Assembly (NCBI GenBank): GCA_030220185.1
Contig: JASPKZ010008351.1
Coordinates: 1,178,001 to 1,242,000 of the forward strand
From: Diploptera punctata
Taxonomy: Eukaryota; Arthropoda; Insecta; Blattodea; Blaberidae
DNA: 64,000 bases
Direction of reading: 5' to 3'
Positions 62,960 to 64,000 of this stretch are shown here, in pieces. The notes below the pieces were generated by a model. The model did not search any database, had not been told where the DNA came from, and saw nothing but the letters and a program-made list of their open reading frames with translations. Each line of letters opens with the position of its first letter. The stretch's first letter is position 1. The translations under genes were made by a program, and so were the position numbers.

Positions 62960-63480
62960 CACTAGCACTATCGAACCCGTAGGTTCATGGCCGCGCGGAT
63001 ATAAGCTCTCCATACATCCCTATCCTCAGCTAATGTTTTCCAATCATCCCCTGTATAATCTACTTCCCTCAAATCATAGTTAATGTTATTCTCCCACCTC
63101 ATTCTTGGTATACCAACTGGGCGTTTTCCCTCTGGCTTTCCTACAAGAAGATTCCATGCACGTATTTCATTCCCCATTCGTGCCACATGTCCTGCCCATC
63201 GCAGTCTACGATACTTAGCTGTTCTCATTTTATCTGGCTTCCTATAGAGATCATGTAATTCACTGTTATGCAGTCTTCTCCATTCACCTGTCTGTTCATC
63301 TCTCTTTGGTCCAAAAATGTTCCTAAGAACTTTATTCTCAAATACTTGTAATCTCCTTTCCTCCCTTAAAGTAAGAGTCCATGTTTCGCACCCATATAAT
63401 ATAACTGGTAGAATAATAGTTTTATATATTTTCAGTTTAACGTTTTTTGAAAGGAGTTGGGAAGTCAAAAGTCTCTGTAA
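62960..63480 (-). pseudogene. LINE-A 3' end, longest open copy
   Basis: Open for 166 codons (63,468-62,968): LLSKNVKLKIYKTIILPVIL, YGCETWTLTLREERRLQVFE, NKVLRNIFGPKRDEQTGEWR, RLHNSELHDLYRKPDKMRTA, RLRWAGHVARMGNEIRAWNL, LVGKPEGKRPVGIPRMRWEN, REVDYTGDDWKTLAEDRDVW and RAYIRAAMNLRVR, ending at the canonical stop. It is the best guide to the family's C-terminal sequence. Lacks RT, so cannot move on its own. Confidence 0.95.
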
Positions 63481-63499
63481 TAGTAATACGGAGTATAAT

Positions 63500-64000
63500 G
63501 TACGGTTAAAACTATAAAATAGTTACCTTGTAGGTTCGTCTCCTCAACTGAAGTTATTTTAAAACTCTGTACCGGTAGGCCTTTTGGGACTAGTCCCATC
63601 ATCAGTAGAATGTATTAGGTCCGTACTTGTTGACCCTTGTTGAAGCACTGACTTGGTTGTGAGAATTTTGTACAGAGGATTGTGTGGACTGGGTGTGTAT
63701 TCATTGAGAATCAGGTTGTTGTTGATTTCTCTTAGGATTGCGATTTCCTCCAGTATAATATTTATCCTCGTTGGAATGTTTTCTCTATATACTATTGTGA
63801 GGGTGTTATCGATGTTATGCATATGGTGTCCAGCCTGAATTACATGTTTTGCGTAACTTGATTTTCCTCCATTATAAATGAAATCTCTAAAATGTTCCTT
63901 GAATCTAATGTTGAAGGTTCTGTTAGTTTTCTCAATGTAGAATTTATTGCAGTCCGTACATGTTAATTTGTAGATGCCTTCATTGTTGAATTCATCTATT
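63500..64000 (-). CDS. Penelope-like element, GIY-YIG endonuclease end (partial)
   Basis: The minus frame is open from the window edge (64,000) to a stop near 63,559, about 147 codons: FNNEGIYKLTCTDCNKFYIE, KTNRTFNIRFKEHFRDFIYN, GGKSSYAKHVIQAGHHMHNI, ILEEIAILREINNNLILNEY, NPLYKILTTKSVLQQGSTST and IHSTDDGTSPKRPTGTEF. GIY...FYI, the CxxC between them and Arg in IRFKEH match the GIY-YIG nuclease of Penelope-like retroelements. The usual G of YIG is E here. RT would lie beyond the window. 63,559-63,500 is the 3' UTR (ttgaggagacgaacctacaa, ggtaac), the same layout as the other Penelope-like tails. Confidence 0.88.

Overview
This is animal, almost certainly insect, nuclear DNA: AT-rich, intron- and repeat-like, with no bacterial gene organisation, no operons and no intact host gene that I can recognise. 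The transposon mix (several LINE families, tRNA-derived SINEs, Penelope-like elements, Tc1/mariner relatives, Helitrons, many MITEs) and the look of the repeats suggest a large-genome insect such as a cockroach or relative. That identification is inference from memory of repeat style, not a search result.

Layout. 0-6 kb: fragments of at least six LINE copies on both strands, one SINE, a Penelope-like tail and a transposase DNA-binding domain. 7-11.6 kb: a SINE, a small MITE, degenerate repeats and a LINE 3' end. 11.6-15.1 kb: a candidate small host exon, a decayed LINE reverse transcriptase, a SINE nested in another SINE, and a tandem repeat. 16-20.6 kb: LINE ends and three families of terminal-repeat DNA elements, one carrying a LINE scrap with a 15-bp target duplication. 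21-33 kb: SINEs, a tRNA-Tyr-like sequence, a large hairpin, a LINE endonuclease gene cut by a SINE, and a LINE RT with an internal tandem duplication. 33-39 kb: more SINEs, a nearly perfect 300-bp palindrome made of Penelope-like tails, and DNA elements. 39.9-42.3 kb: nested LINE insertions with clean target duplications. 42-49 kb: repeat copies and two Tc1-type transposon families. 49.3-52.9 kb: three Helitrons in tandem with a 1,091-bp period. 53.9-55.8 kb: the longest LINE copy. 55.8-64 kb: SINEs, LINE ends, a 330-bp GA tract and the GIY-YIG end of a Penelope-like element running off the window.

How the parts relate. Nearly all retroelement copies are 5'-truncated, and many have 9-15 bp target duplications and simple-sequence tails, the marks of target-primed reverse transcription. 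The SINEs have tRNA-like heads with A and B boxes and depend on LINE machinery. Two DNA-transposon copies (18.0 and 48.0 kb) derive from one parent by different internal deletions. Family labels (LINE-A to LINE-G, SINE1 to SINE7, R3, R4, R6) are local names used only in this annotation. Possible host sequence is limited to two tiny putative exons ending in consensus splice donors (11,642-11,704 and 23,939-23,994) and two unidentified short ORFs (39.3 and 44.1 kb). The window is most simply read as intergenic or long-intron DNA.
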